Origin: Pilatotrama ljubarskyi
Taxonomy: Eukaryota; Basidiomycota; Agaricomycetes; Polyporales; Polyporaceae
NCBI GenBank assembly: GCA_022385805.1
Contig: MU277670.1
Coordinates: 901,102-965,101 of the forward strand
Reading direction: 5' to 3'
Length of the DNA: 64,000 nucleotides
The first letter of the stretch is position 1, and each line of letters opens with the position of its first letter. The notes beneath the pieces were generated by a model that saw only the letters and a program-made list of their open reading frames with translations, had not been told where the DNA came from and ran no database searches. Shown here in pieces: positions 1 to 13,951 of the stretch. A program made the position numbers and the translations under genes.

Positions 1-95
1 CCTGAAGCGCTTCGCCTCGGAGTTTTCTCTCAAGTCGCCATGTCCTCAGGCTCTCGGCGCGCGCAAGGCGGTCAGCTCTGAAGGCCCGCCAGACG

Positions 96-1226
96 ATGAA
101 GCCAGGCTCATCCTCCACCTCAGAGTTAACGGTGGAGGAGACGATGAAGATCGTACGCATGCTGAAGCGACACCGGAAGCAACGACATCAGAAGCTGCGC
201 GAACTCACCCGAGAAGACGAGGACGAGGAGTGGTGGGGAGGGCGGTACCAGGGAAATACTGGTGAGGGAGAAGGAACGCTCTGTCCGGTGTGCGGCAAGA
301 TGGTGCGGGGCGACGTGGACGTGGTGGAAGCGCATGTGGACTCGTGCTTGGCGCATGTGAGGTTGACCGATGAGCAGGACGAGCGGCGACGGAGTCGAAG
401 GGGGAGTGCGGACGCGGACGGCGACTTCGACGTCGATGTGGACGGGGAGGGCAGCATGATACCCGGGGTGATGGAGGGCGTGAGCTTTCAAGGTGTGTTG
501 CACTGCGCCAGTTCCGGACACGCTTGACAGAACGGCACGTAGGGACGGGCTTTGACATTCCGAACCGCGATGCCCAAGACGTCGACGAAGAGATCGACAT
601 TGACGGGGAAGACGAGGCCGTCTTCGGAGCTCCCCAGTTTACCGAGGATGACATCCTCGGCACCACCGTCGAGCCTCCAGATCCAGACGGCACGGTTTCT
701 GACGCAGGTACCGATGGAGATGTCGACGATGATGCAGGTGCCGCGCTCGGGTCAGCTGAGGGAACTGAGAGAGACCCGAAGAACGGGAAAACGCTGAAGG
801 ACCTGGTGGCGGAGGGCAAGGTAGTGCGCAAGCGCGTTGACGAGGTGAAACGGACCATGGAGGAAGTCATGGGCGTAAGCGACACAGAGCAGGTGGACCT
901 TGCAGTAGAGCTTGCGCGCAGGGGAGGCGATCAGGTTGCGCTCATCCGCGCACTGGAAAGCAAGATTAAACTGCTAGTCAGTGTTCTTTTGTTATATGCA
1001 GGGCCGCCGGTTGACAATCATCTCGCAGGAATCGACCAAGGTATCCTCCTGGACATCGCTTCTCTGTCGTATATGCCTGGATCCTTACACCGAACCTACC
1101 GTTTCTACCGGTTGTTGGCATACATGCTGCCGGGAATGTTGGCTTCGTTGTCTTGGGTCAACGAAGCTCTGTCCCATCTGCAAGAGAATTACCGGTGCCA
1201 CAGACCTGAGGAGGGTATACTTGTAG
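96..1226 (+). CDS. RNF220-like RING E3 ubiquitin ligase
   Basis: Exons 96-492, 543-976 and 1029-1226 give 342 aa. The C-terminal RING (about residues 286-332) has C-x2-C, then CWH, C-x2-C and C-P-x-C spacing, and ends in the LRRVYL tail. The RING plus tail closely resembles the RNF220 family, whose RING also sits at the extreme C-terminus. Near residue 65 a CPVCGK motif followed by H-x3-C looks like a UBZ-type zinc finger, which could bind ubiquitin. The middle is acidic and low complexity, followed by a probable short coiled coil. The inferred role is substrate ubiquitination; the substrate is unknown. The frame stays open upstream of the chosen ATG to about position 6 with no other ATG, so an upstream exon may lie outside the window. 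The 50- and 52-nt introns rest on splice signals only. Confidence 0.8.
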
Positions 1227-2142
1227 TCGTCCTACTTTCATTATTTCCTGCTGTCCTCGCTTTCGTGTTCATGCTGTATCCAGTACTCTTAGATTGTACG
1301 TAATTGCATTGGAACGGGTGTGCTTTTGGTGTCGCATCGTGCTGTGGCAGGAGGTCGTAAGTTGAGACTGAGTTGTTTCACATGTCTGTGGGCGAAACGG
1401 AGACTCATATCTGGCCTTGTCAATTCCTCACGTTGCCTCCATTCACATAAACCATACAGTGAAGAGGTTACAGCGAGGAGGCACTCGGGACATCGTAGTG
1501 ATGCCACCACGACACATATAATCATAGTCCCTGACGAAGGAAGACATGCTCACCTGAGCGAATGCACCCCACACCACCTCCTTCAGTGGCCAAGCAGTTG
1601 GCAGCGCGATGGGATGAAGAGAGGCTCAGATTATATGGTCATGAGTACGATATATACAGATGCGTGCGTGATCATGCGAGCGGGCTGATGAGCCTGCAGG
1701 AGACGTTTCAGCTAATTAGGTCAGAAAAGATATAAAAGCTACGTACTTGATCAAAGAGGGCTGAGGGTTGCTCCTGGTGTAGCCAACGTAGATGATGAAC
1801 GGAATCCAGGCATAGTGGACGACGACCTGGCAATGTCCAGTGAGTGATGAGCAACGGTGATGATATTCAGGGTGAGGTGTTCTGCAACATACGCGTGCGA
1901 GGTCGACTGCCTTGATGATTCTCTCCTACAACATGCTATGAGGATCATACGAGTAGATGAACGGCGCTGAGCCCACCCTTGTCTCTTCTGACGGCATTTT
2001 GGGTGGTGGAGGATGAACGACGTGGAGGAGGCGTTGAGGACAGCGCCGGGCGTTGCCGACAACTTTTTGGCTTCCGGGCGCTTGTCTGCTGCATCCATAC
2101 CGCTGCGCTCGACTTGCACTCGATCTCCAAATACCCTCCAAA
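1227..2142. other. Intergenic region with a TATA box
   Basis: This region lies between the RING ligase stop and the eIF3f start. Open frames on both strands are short and show no recognisable domain. A good TATA-box sequence, TATAAAAG, sits at 1731-1738 on the plus strand. It is about 400 nt upstream of the eIF3f ATG, which is far for a fungal core promoter, so it may serve a long leader or an unannotated transcript. Confidence 0.5.
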
Positions 2143-3331
2143 ATGCCGCTCGGTCCCCCATCCTCCGCGATCCACCTCCAAAATGCTGCGCCTGGGTTCA
2201 CCTCCACGCCAGGGTACGTTGCGGAGTCAATCGCCGAGAAAGATGGAACGCAGTCTGACGCGCGATTATACAGACGCACTCCTACATCTGTGACCGTCCG
2301 CCCGGTCGCCCTGTTCTCGATCCTCGACCACTACTTGCGGAGGAACGATGCGCAAGACCGTGTTATTGGCACTCTTCTTGGGACGCGCTCAGAAAACGGC
2401 GAGGTCGAGGTCCGTTCGTCCTTTGCGGTACTCCATAGCGAGACCGCGGAACAGGTCGCGGTCGACATGGAGTACCACCGCACGATGTATGAACTGCACC
2501 ACAGGGTCAACCCGAAGGAGGTGATCGTCGGATGGTGCGTGATACTCGGTTAGGTATATCGGGGAATATGTGACTGATCATTCTTTACAGGTACTCGACC
2601 GGCTCCAACCTAAACACATACTCGGCGCTCATTCAAAACTTCTACTCGCAAGAAACTGCGCCTCATCAGGCCGTTCACTTAGCAGTCAACACCGGCGTCG
2701 AGGAGGGTCAACAGGCTGGTGTAAAGGCTTTTGTTGGGTACGTCAAATCTCGAATCGCCGCCAGGCTTATACCGATTTGACTGGACCTCATTAGGTCCCC
2801 GGTCGGCGTGAACCCCAAGCCCGAGAACTGCGTCTTCGTACCAATTCCTTGCGAACTTCGCTTCAACGATGCCGAGCGCAGCGGTCGTATGTATATCACT
2901 CTCTTTCAGCGCTCCTAGCCTCACCGCGTCCGCGTTGTTGTAGTCGACCTCCTCACATCCGTTCCCGCCAACCCCGCCAATGCTACGTTCACCAACCCGA
3001 TAAACGACCTTGAGCTCCTCGAGCGTTCCCTGCAGCAGGTCTCGGACATGCTTGACCGTGTCCTCGCGTACGTCCAATCCGTCCTTTCTGGAGAGGTCAA
3101 GGGCGATGCCGCCGTCGGCCGGTACTTGATGGACGCGCTGGGACCCAGCACGGAGGATCTCGAGAAGGGCGAGTTCAACTCCCATCTCCAGGTGCGTATT
3201 CTACAGTGTAGATTGTTGGAGTAGAAGGCTGATGTCCTTTACAGGATACCCTCATGGTCTCCTATCTGGCGAACCTCGTTCGTTCGCAAGCAGAGGTGTC
3301 ATCCCGGTTGGCGCTTGTGAAGGCATCATAG
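2143..3331 (+). CDS. eIF3f: Translation initiation factor eIF3 subunit F
   Basis: Exons 2143-2213, 2274-2534, 2591-2737, 2795-2886, 2944-3191 and 3245-3331 join in frame to 301 aa, typical for fungal eIF3f. The protein is an MPN (Mov34) domain subunit of the eIF3 complex, which helps recruit the 43S pre-initiation complex in the cytoplasm. The MPN core starts near residue 27 ([16 protein letters not shown], then VIGTLLGTR) and continues with [13 protein letters not shown]. No JAMM metalloprotease signature is seen, as expected for the non-catalytic eIF3f. The C-terminal half carries the conserved VGRYLMDAL segment. The first intron has a GTACGT donor and a CTGAC branch. The ATG at 2143 is the first in-frame one and gives a normal N-terminus. 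Confidence 0.93.
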
Positions 3332-3409
3332 TTCTTGTATCCTAACTCGCGGGCAACGGTGGGTCTTGAGACGCGTGGGGTGTATCCATAGCGGACGCGC
3401 GTGTACTGC

Positions 3410-4387
3410 TTAGCTGTTGAATATGCGCGAATGCTGTAGATCGTGGCGAGCGGCGAGGATCTCGCCCAAAGGCCAAGTCATCGCTGGACCGTTGAGCACT
3501 TCGTCATCTGGTGCCTCTGGGAGTGTGCCGTCGTCAGAGGCTCGGAGACCCGTGGCGAGATGCTTGCAACGCGTCATCTCGAGCTCGACAATAGGTCGGA
3601 CGGCGTGTAGGAGCAGCTGTTGGGCAGCATAAGGCCCGATTGTGTTCAAGCGCACTGAGGCTGAGAGAAGACTTCGTGCCTGCAGGAACAGGTGTAGATA
3701 CTGGCTTCGTTCTGGGCAATGCATACGTGCATTACAAAGTAGTAGCAAAGTCATAAGAAGGCATAGGAGGCGATACACGAGCAGATCCGTACCAGAGGAA
3801 AGCCCGAGGGCTGCTGTCAAGACTCCCCAGCAGAGAGGCAAGTGCCCGTGTGTCTCTTCGCGCCGTATGAGGAGCTTGAGCTTGTCGACCACAGCAGCGG
3901 CGCGAGCCTCGCTTCCAGAGGGGATGGGAAGCCCGGAAGACTGTAGATGCCGAGAGAGTTGGGGCTTGGAGAAGCCCTTGGAAAACAACGTCAAAAGCGC
4001 GACGCCCTGAGATTTGGATGCCCTCCGCGACACATGGTTGAGGGTCATAGTCTCGTAGAGCTCATCCAGCTCCGTGAGACGTGCCATCGGGTAGTCGGCC
4101 GGATCAGTTGCTGAGCCCTGGGCGTCCTGAAGGGCATCTTGTACAACAAGATGGGCATCGAGCACGAAAGGCAAAGCTGAGCGAGCATACGTAGAAAGAC
4201 TGTCGCGCAAGAAGTTGATTGTATAGTCCATCTTATCCGGGGATGAGAGGGTGGAGGGTGATGCAAGGTCGGTGAAGAAGCCATGCGTGACATATGATTC
4301 GAGCCCAGCAGAAGCAACAAACGATCCAGTCGGGAGGTTGCTGTCCGACAAAAGGAGGAGGATGTACGCTTCGTGGTCGCTGTCCAT
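3410..4387 (-). CDS. ureF: Urease accessory protein UreF
   Basis: Exons (minus) 4387-3793 and 3711-3410 give 298 aa. The N-terminus has the UreF signature LLLLSDSNLPTGSF followed by SAGLESYV. The helical C-terminal half includes LFLQARSLLSASVRLNTIGP, also typical. UreF works with UreD and UreG to deliver nickel to apo-urease in the cytoplasm, so this fungus can presumably use urea. The 81-nt intron at 3712-3792 is a multiple of three and has no stop, so an intron-blind prediction would insert 27 hydrophobic residues. Removing it restores the conserved SERSQYLHLF join. The gene diverges from VAC14 across 229 bp. No other urease gene is in the window. Confidence 0.9.
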   Translation of the reverse strand: MDSDHEAYILLLLSDSNLPTGSFVASAGLESYVTHGFFTDLASPSTLSSPDKMDYTINFLRDSLSTYARSALPFVLDAHLVVQDALQDAQGSATDPADYPMARLTELDELYETMTLNHVSRRASKSQGVALLTLFSKGFSKPQLSRHLQSSGLPIPSGSEARAAAVVDKLKLLIRREETHGHLPLCWGVLTAALGLSSGTDLLVYRLLCLLMTLLLLCNARMHCPERSQYLHLFLQARSLLSASVRLNTIGPYAAQQLLLHAVRPIVELEMTRCKHLATGLRASDDGTLPEAPDDEVLNGPAMTWPLGEILAARHDLQHSRIFNS

Positions 4388-4616
4388 GGCCGTTGGCGGG
4401 AGAAGGCAGGGGGTGGACGAAAGGGAGCAAGAGACGGAAGCGCCCAGACGCGCTCTGCAGCACGCGTCCGTCTGCGCGCGCGTCACTCACCTCGACCAGC
4501 TTCTTGCATTCCTTCTTCCAACCTAACACGGCCTGGATGGGCTGCCGACCTCAGGAGACAGGGACCACAACTGAGACAACACCGAGGGTCGTACCTGGCG
4601 TGAACAATAATTCACC
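4388..4616. promoter_or_regulatory. Bidirectional promoter, ureF / VAC14
   Basis: This 229-bp interval between two divergent start codons must hold the 5' leaders and core promoters of both genes. No TATA box or other specific motif stands out. Confidence 0.5.
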
Positions 4617-7600
4617 ATGGGTGCGGAGGATCAAGCAGACGTTCGAGAACGAGATGTCTAAACCCTTCCCTCAGAGTCTAGCATCTCGAAGCAGCTGGTG
4701 GACAAGATGTACGAGAAGCGAAAGGCGGCCGCTCTCGAGCTAGAGAAGTGAGTGCCCTCGAATGTTTGCCCTCCGTATAGCAGTCCAACCATGCCCGCGT
4801 AGGCAAATTCGCGAATGTCACCAGCAAGGGGACCAGCGCCGCATAAGTCAAATAGTGGACCAATTAGTCGAGATGTTCAGCAACCCCTCGAACCCACTAC
4901 ACGTCCGTAATGGAGGGCTCATTGGTCTCGCCGGCACTGCTATAGCCCTAGGCGTGGATGTTGCCCCGTACATGGAGAAGTTCGTTGAGCCGCTGCTCGT
5001 ATGCTTCACGGATCCCGAGAACAGAGTGCGGTACTTCTCGGCTGAATGCTTGTACAACATTGCGAAGGTCTCCAAGGGCGAGATTCTCGTTTATTTCAAC
5101 CCCATCTTCGATGCTCTCAGCAAGGTACGTGTAGTATCCTAAGCATTTCCGACTCAATGCGAACGCATACCAGCTTGCTGCAGACTCCGAACTGTCGGTC
5201 AAGAACGGCGCGGAGCTGCTGGACCGCCTGCTCAAGGACATCGTCGCGGAGACGGCATCTGTGTACATCCCTCAATATCCCGAGACGGAGGCGGTTCGCC
5301 GAAGAATAGACCAAGCAGATGGCATCCTCGTTCCCCATCCGGATGATCTCGCGAACGGTACAGACATTGGTCGCGCGCGGAAGGCTTTCTCCCTCGCCCA
5401 TTTCATCCCCTTGCTATCCGACAGGATATATGTTGTTAACCCCTTCACCAGAAGTTATCTCGTGTCCTGGATCACCGTATTGGACTCGGTGCCTGAACTG
5501 GAACTAATAACTTACCTCCCGGAATTCCTGGATGGCCTCTTGTTCGTGCAAGCCTTCTTGCTGTTTTACGTATTGCTGACTGCATTACAACGTTGGCAGG
5601 AAGTACCTCTCTGACCCAACTGATGATGTGCGGGTGGCGACGGAAAGTCTCCTTGCCGATTTCCTGAGGGAAATCAGGGACGTCACTATGGTCCAGAAAC
5701 GACAAGAGGAGCAAGCAAGGGCAAGACGAGAAGCGACTATCACGGAATCCTCTCGTCGCGCCGACGGAGAAAAGCTGCCAGAGATCACCATGGATCATCC
5801 CGAGCGTGGCGCGTTTATCTCCGAACACGACGATGTCTTCGACAACGACCTTGAGGACAATCATGACCGGCATGACGATCAGGAGATCCGGGATACAGGT
5901 GGTGAGCATTGCTGTACAGGGATGTCTTACAGTATCTCACCCGCCATCTCAGCCTGGGTGCCCGGCCAAGGAGTCAGAATTGACTATGCGGCTATCGTTG
6001 AGATATTGCTCCAGCAACTAGACGATCAGCGTACGTACAATGGCTTCTATCGCAATGCACGTCCACTGAGGGTTTGATTCAGACGACGAGATTCAGCAAT
6101 CAACGGCCTTACGATGGCTGGCCGAGTTCCTCAACATCGCGCAGGAAGTCATGATACCCTTTACGCCCCGACTCATCCTCGCCATCCTTCCCAATCTCGC
6201 GCATGACGTCCATATGATCCAGGCCGCGGCCATACGGACCAACCAAGCCCTCATGAATGTCATCCAATCCCTACCATCTCCACCCGACTCCTTGCCCGGT
6301 CGCCAGGGGACGGACAAGTCATCATCCGCCTCGGTCGCGATACCCTCTTCACCCCCACCCGTCCCGACGAACCTGAGCTCTTCGAGACAGCCGACTATAG
6401 GCAAGGACTCCGTACCCAGCCGGGAAATTAGCTCGCCAGAGTCACCACCGGAAACCGCCAGCTCGCAAGCCGCAGCGTCCGACCGCGCGTCGGTGTCTAC
6501 CCAGCATAAAGGGCGCTCTGCGACGTTCTCGTCGGAAGCGCCTCGAGCCATGACTGCGCTCGACGGTGTCTCGCAGATACAGAACAGTCGGCCGGCGTCG
6601 CCTACGTCTGCCATCAGCGTACAACATCTTCAGCAATCGCCCGAGTCGTCGATGCTGCAGGAGAGGGACCAGATCGACTATCAGGCGACCGTCAACGCGC
6701 TGACGATACAGTTCCTGAGCGAGCACGAGGAAACCCGAGTAGCTGCGCTCAAGTGGTTGATCATGCTGCACCAGAAGGCGCCACGGAAGATCCTGGCTAT
6801 GGACGATGGGACGTTTCCCGCTCTGCTGAAGACATTGTCCGACTCGTCAGAAGAGGTCCGCGCTGGTCAGAACCGTGTTCAGTGCCCATGGCTAACGCTG
6901 CCCGCTATAGGTCATCAAACACGACTTGCAGCTGCTTGCACAGATCTCATCGAGTTCAGAGGAGAGCTACTTCAAGTCGTTCATGAACAACCTCCTGGAG
7001 CTATTCAGCACGGATCGCGGGCTGCTAGATTCTCGCGGGAGCCTGATCATCCGGCAATTATGTCTCAACCTGAACACTGAGCGGATATACCGGACGTTTG
7101 CGGAGATTCTGGAGAAGGAAGAGGTAGGGGCCTATCCTGCGACAACCGGAGGCATCTTTGACTGACTTGCATGTCTCGTAGGATCTAGAGTTTGCCAGCG
7201 TCATGGTACAAAAGCTCAACATGATCCTCATCACCTCGCCTGAACTGGCAGATTTCCGGAGGAGATTGAAGAGCCTGGAGACTCGGGTAAGCGCATGCGT
7301 AGACAGCAGAAAGGATTAACGGTGCTCACTCCATGGCGCAGCAAGACGGCCAAGCACTGTTCACTACGCTATACCGTTCGTGGTGCCACAACGCCGTCGC
7401 CGTTTTCTCTCTATGTCTGCTCGCACAAGCATACGAACATGCCTCCAATCTGCTCTATATCTTGTAAGTGATGCGGATGTAGCTCTGCGGCTACTGCTTA
7501 CCGAGTATCCCACAGCGCCGATTTGGAGATCACCGTACAGCTGCTGGTGCAAGTAGACAAGCTCGTACAGCTTATCGAATCCCCGGTCTTCACATGTGAG

Positions 7601-8371
7601 GCCAACCAGGCATCGCTATTTCGTGTCTTCGCTGACCCCTGTCCCTGCAGACCTGCGGTTACAGCTGCTGGAGCCCGAGAAATACCCGCATCTGTTCAAG
7701 TGCCTATACGGCCTCCTGATGCTGCTCCCTCAAAGCTCCGCCTTCAGCGCCCTCCGCAACCGGCTCGTCGCAGTCAACTCCGCCGGCTTCCTCAACGTTG
7801 CATCAAAGTCGTAAGCCGCTTCGCCGTGTATGTATCTCCCTTTTCTTGACAATTACGACACGGTAGGACCGTCGGCAACCTCTCCTCGACGCGCTCTAAG
7901 CTCGGGCGCGAAGACATCAAGTGGCAGGAGCTCCTACAGCACTTCCGTACCGTTCAAATCAGGCACGAGAAGGCGCGGCGCCAGGCGCTCGGGGGCACGG
8001 ACAGCCCCTCATCCTTCCCGCCCTACGCCTACACCAACGGCGCCGACAAGCCGCCCACGCCCCCCTCCGGGCCCGCCGCCTCAGCGCCAGGGGTGGGAGG
8101 AGGGACGGTCCCCGCGACGACGCGGAGGAAGGTGACAGGGGGAGAGGGGCCGCTGCGGCCGCCGTCGAGGTCGGGTGGGGGCGTGCTGTCGCCGTTGAAC
8201 CCGAAGGCGCGGGTGCAGAGCGCGTTGGCGAATTCGCTCGGCGCAGGTGGGACAGCGGCGGGCGCGGGGCAGGGCCAGGGGCCGGGGAGTCCGACGGGCC
8301 AGAACCCTGTTAGCCAGGTGCAGATGCAGTCGAAGGTGCGGAGGACGCTGAGTCTGAGCCGGAAGACGTGA
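4617..8371 (+). CDS. VAC14: VAC14, PIKfyve/Fab1 complex scaffold
   Basis: Thirteen exons join in frame to 1034 aa: 4617-4620, 4675-4747, 4803-5124, 5174-5541, 5600-5901, 5953-6030, 6083-6855, 6911-7123, 7182-7286, 7342-7463, 7516-7595, 7651-7810, 7867-8371. VAC14 scaffolds the Fab1-Fig4 complex that makes PtdIns(3,5)P2 on the vacuole/endosome membrane. N-terminal HEAT-type repeats include [17 protein letters not shown] and the [11 protein letters not shown] block. The conserved C-terminal region includes [19 protein letters not shown] and FLNVASKS, followed by a low-complexity tail. Exon 1 contributes only ATGG. The intron at 5902-5952 (51 nt) is stop-free and a multiple of three. A disordered insert lies near residues 420-560. 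The weakest splice call is the GTCCGC donor at 6856. Confidence 0.9.
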
Positions 8372-8656
8372 GGGGGCGGGGAGGGGAAGGGGGCTGGCGG
8401 TGGTGTTGCGTTGGTGGTAGTGGTGGCACGTATATTATTGCACTTGGTTTTGTGATCTCTGAACTTTCAGGACGGTCCTGTTCGGAATCGGATTTGTCTC
8501 TGTCTTTGAGCTCTAGCGGTATTATAGCGGTATTATGCTGTCCTAGACTAATGATACATCGCGCAGGAGGGAGCAGCTGTCGAGAGTACAATATGGGCCC
8601 GATATCCTACAGACGCGGCACACTAGGTCGTCAAGTTCTGACCGAGGAGGCGCGCG

Positions 8657-9831
8657 CTAGCTCTGTGTCTTTGAGCCGTTGGGGGTATCGATGTCGGGGG
8701 CGGGAGACGTCACGGTTGTAGTGTGTGAGTGCTGCGAAGAGTCCGGGACGAGGAAGTTCTTGCGGATGGTGGCGATGTCTTCATCTGTGAGGCCGACGAC
8801 TTTCTTGACGTACTCTTCGACGCCTCCGTACCGCTCCTCGAGCATCTGCAGGAACGCGAGCATCGTCTCCGCTCTACGACAGGATGAGGTCAGCGACGCA
8901 GCGTGAGCCAAGAGGCGGAGGACGCACCGAGAGGAGAACATGTTGAGCGCGGCCTCGGTGTTCGTCGCAAAGTAGGGCACTTTGGACAGTCGCTTCATGA
9001 TCATCTCTCTTGCGGGCTCGCGGCCTACTCGGGTGAGAGCGTAATCTCGCGCTATCGTCTCGTCATCGACGCCGACGAGCTGTAGATTCCTCCATCGGCA
9101 TCATCCTTACCCACTCTCGCGTAGGAGACTCACCTTCAACAGTATCGCGGCGAGTATGCCTGTCCGGTCTTTCCCGGCGGTACAGTGGAAGAGGCAGGGT
9201 GAGTCCGGCCTGTCTCTGATGTGGCGGAGGACGACGGCGAAGGCGGGGCCGGCGTTGTCTAGGATTTGGGAGTAGAGGACCATGAAGGCCTTGCACCGTC
9301 GACGTCAATAGGTCGCGTGGACGGGCGCGACGGCGGCGTACCTCGGTCTTGCCGCTCGCGTAGAGCTCGAAGCGTCTGCCCGGGAATTAATTGAACTCTG
9401 GGTTGCAGTACTTGGAGGGCAGGAGGGGGACGCACTTTGCCATGGCTTCTGGGCTGTAGTCTTCTGTCTTGAAGACGGGTATGTGGACGATCTCGACGCC
9501 GTCTACGGTGGGTATCGGGGTTTCGTATCTGAGCATCTCGGTCTCGGAGCGGAGGTCGTAGATGGTGGATATTCCTAGCTCTTTGAGCTGCCGCATGCCT
9601 GAGCCGACTCAGTTGAACATCTCGACATTGGGAATAGCTACACGCACCTTCTGGGGTGATGTGGGATATCTCGCCGGAGCGGTATACGAGGCCTGGGCGG
9701 GTGAGCATGCGGGGGTGGTGTGTGGGGTAGGAGCCGAGGTCGCGGACGTTGACGACGCCGGCGATGGAGACGAAGGGCGGATGAGAGAGCTGCTGTGCGA
9801 CATACGCGGGGTCGAGGGGCTCCAGGTCCAT
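8657..9831 (-). CDS. Tyrosine phosphatase (Y_phosphatase3 family)
   Basis: Exons (minus) 9831-9648, 9598-9436, 9375-9342, 9289-9134, 9079-8928 and 8873-8657 give 301 aa. The family signatures are VVNVRDLGSY near residue 20, RPGLVYRSGE, TIYDLRSETE, and the P-loop HCTAGKDRTG (C-x5-R) that forms the phospho-cysteine intermediate. This is the fold of microbial phosphotyrosine/phosphoinositide phosphatases (PF13350). Substrate and location cannot be told from sequence. The 34-nt third exon encodes the RFELYASGKTE segment. The start gives a short N-terminus just before the conserved region. The gene diverges from MCM6 over 152 bp and converges on VAC14. Confidence 0.86.
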
Positions 9832-9983
9832 TCGAGCACACTTGTCCGGGGATGGGTCGACTCGGTGGCGGACTCGGGAGAACGGCTGAGGAGGCACGGG
9901 CGCGTGCAGTTTAGGGCCGGTCGTCTCGTGTCTCATTCTCGACGCGTTCCAGTGACTGCGCTCTCTCCCTTCGCTCACCCACG
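9832..9983. promoter_or_regulatory. Bidirectional promoter, phosphatase / MCM6
   Basis: Only 152 bp separate the two divergent start codons, so both core promoters must overlap here or extend into leaders. No obvious TATA box. Confidence 0.45.
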
Positions 9984-13316
<3,333 letters not shown>

Positions 13317-13951
13317 GCGTATGTGCGTGTGCTCTCCTCCCATCTCTCTGGATACGCTAGGGCCGTCGGCGCATCCCTGGGTGGCTCGCGCTGCTGTTGA
13401 TTTTCCCTCATCATCTCTCTTCCGTCGGTGTCCTGAATGTCATGAATCGCTGCTGTATCCACGCTGTCTCGCTGTATCCTCATATCATCATGTAATCTAC
13501 TATCCGTCTCTTTTCTGACCGAACGGGCCGATTGATGACAAGCAAAGGCCCCTTTGCGTGGGTCTTTTCATTGCTTACAATCCCGAAACGAAGAGCAGAC
13601 CGGCGCGGTACCGTGAAACGGAGTTAAGGGGCTGCGTATACATGATGGCATGGAATGGATGACGGAGGTAGTAGTAGCACTGGGCGCTTGTTGATGAGGC
13701 TCAGGCCCAGAAGCATTGCAGCCACTTCCTCCTCACCCCATCCTGCAGCCGGGCTCCCTGCCCGTCTTTACCCTCTGCGCACGCCCTGGAGACGACTACC
13801 TGACTAGCTTCTACCCATACGCTCGCCGGAAGCCTCCAGATTCCCTCGGATCTAGTACTAGTACTATATACCAAGTTACCCTCCGGACGCGTGACGCGCC
13901 CCGTCGCCTAGGACGGACCCGGAACCGCCGATACCAGTATATGGACGCAGC
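13317..13951. other. Intergenic: MCM6 3' region and formin promoter
   Basis: No gene is recognised in these 635 bp. The left part is presumably the MCM6 3' UTR. A TATATA stretch at 13865-13870 lies about 82 nt before the formin ATG and could be its TATA element. Confidence 0.4.

Noticed and set aside
1320..1688. Plus-strand 122-codon open frame after the RING ligase
   Set aside because: No domain, no good start context and a composition unlike the neighbouring genes; probably 3' UTR and intergenic sequence.
1751..2279. Overlapping minus-strand frames upstream of eIF3f
   Set aside because: They overlap the well-supported eIF3f start on the other strand, and three frames are open at once, typical of chance in GC-rich DNA.
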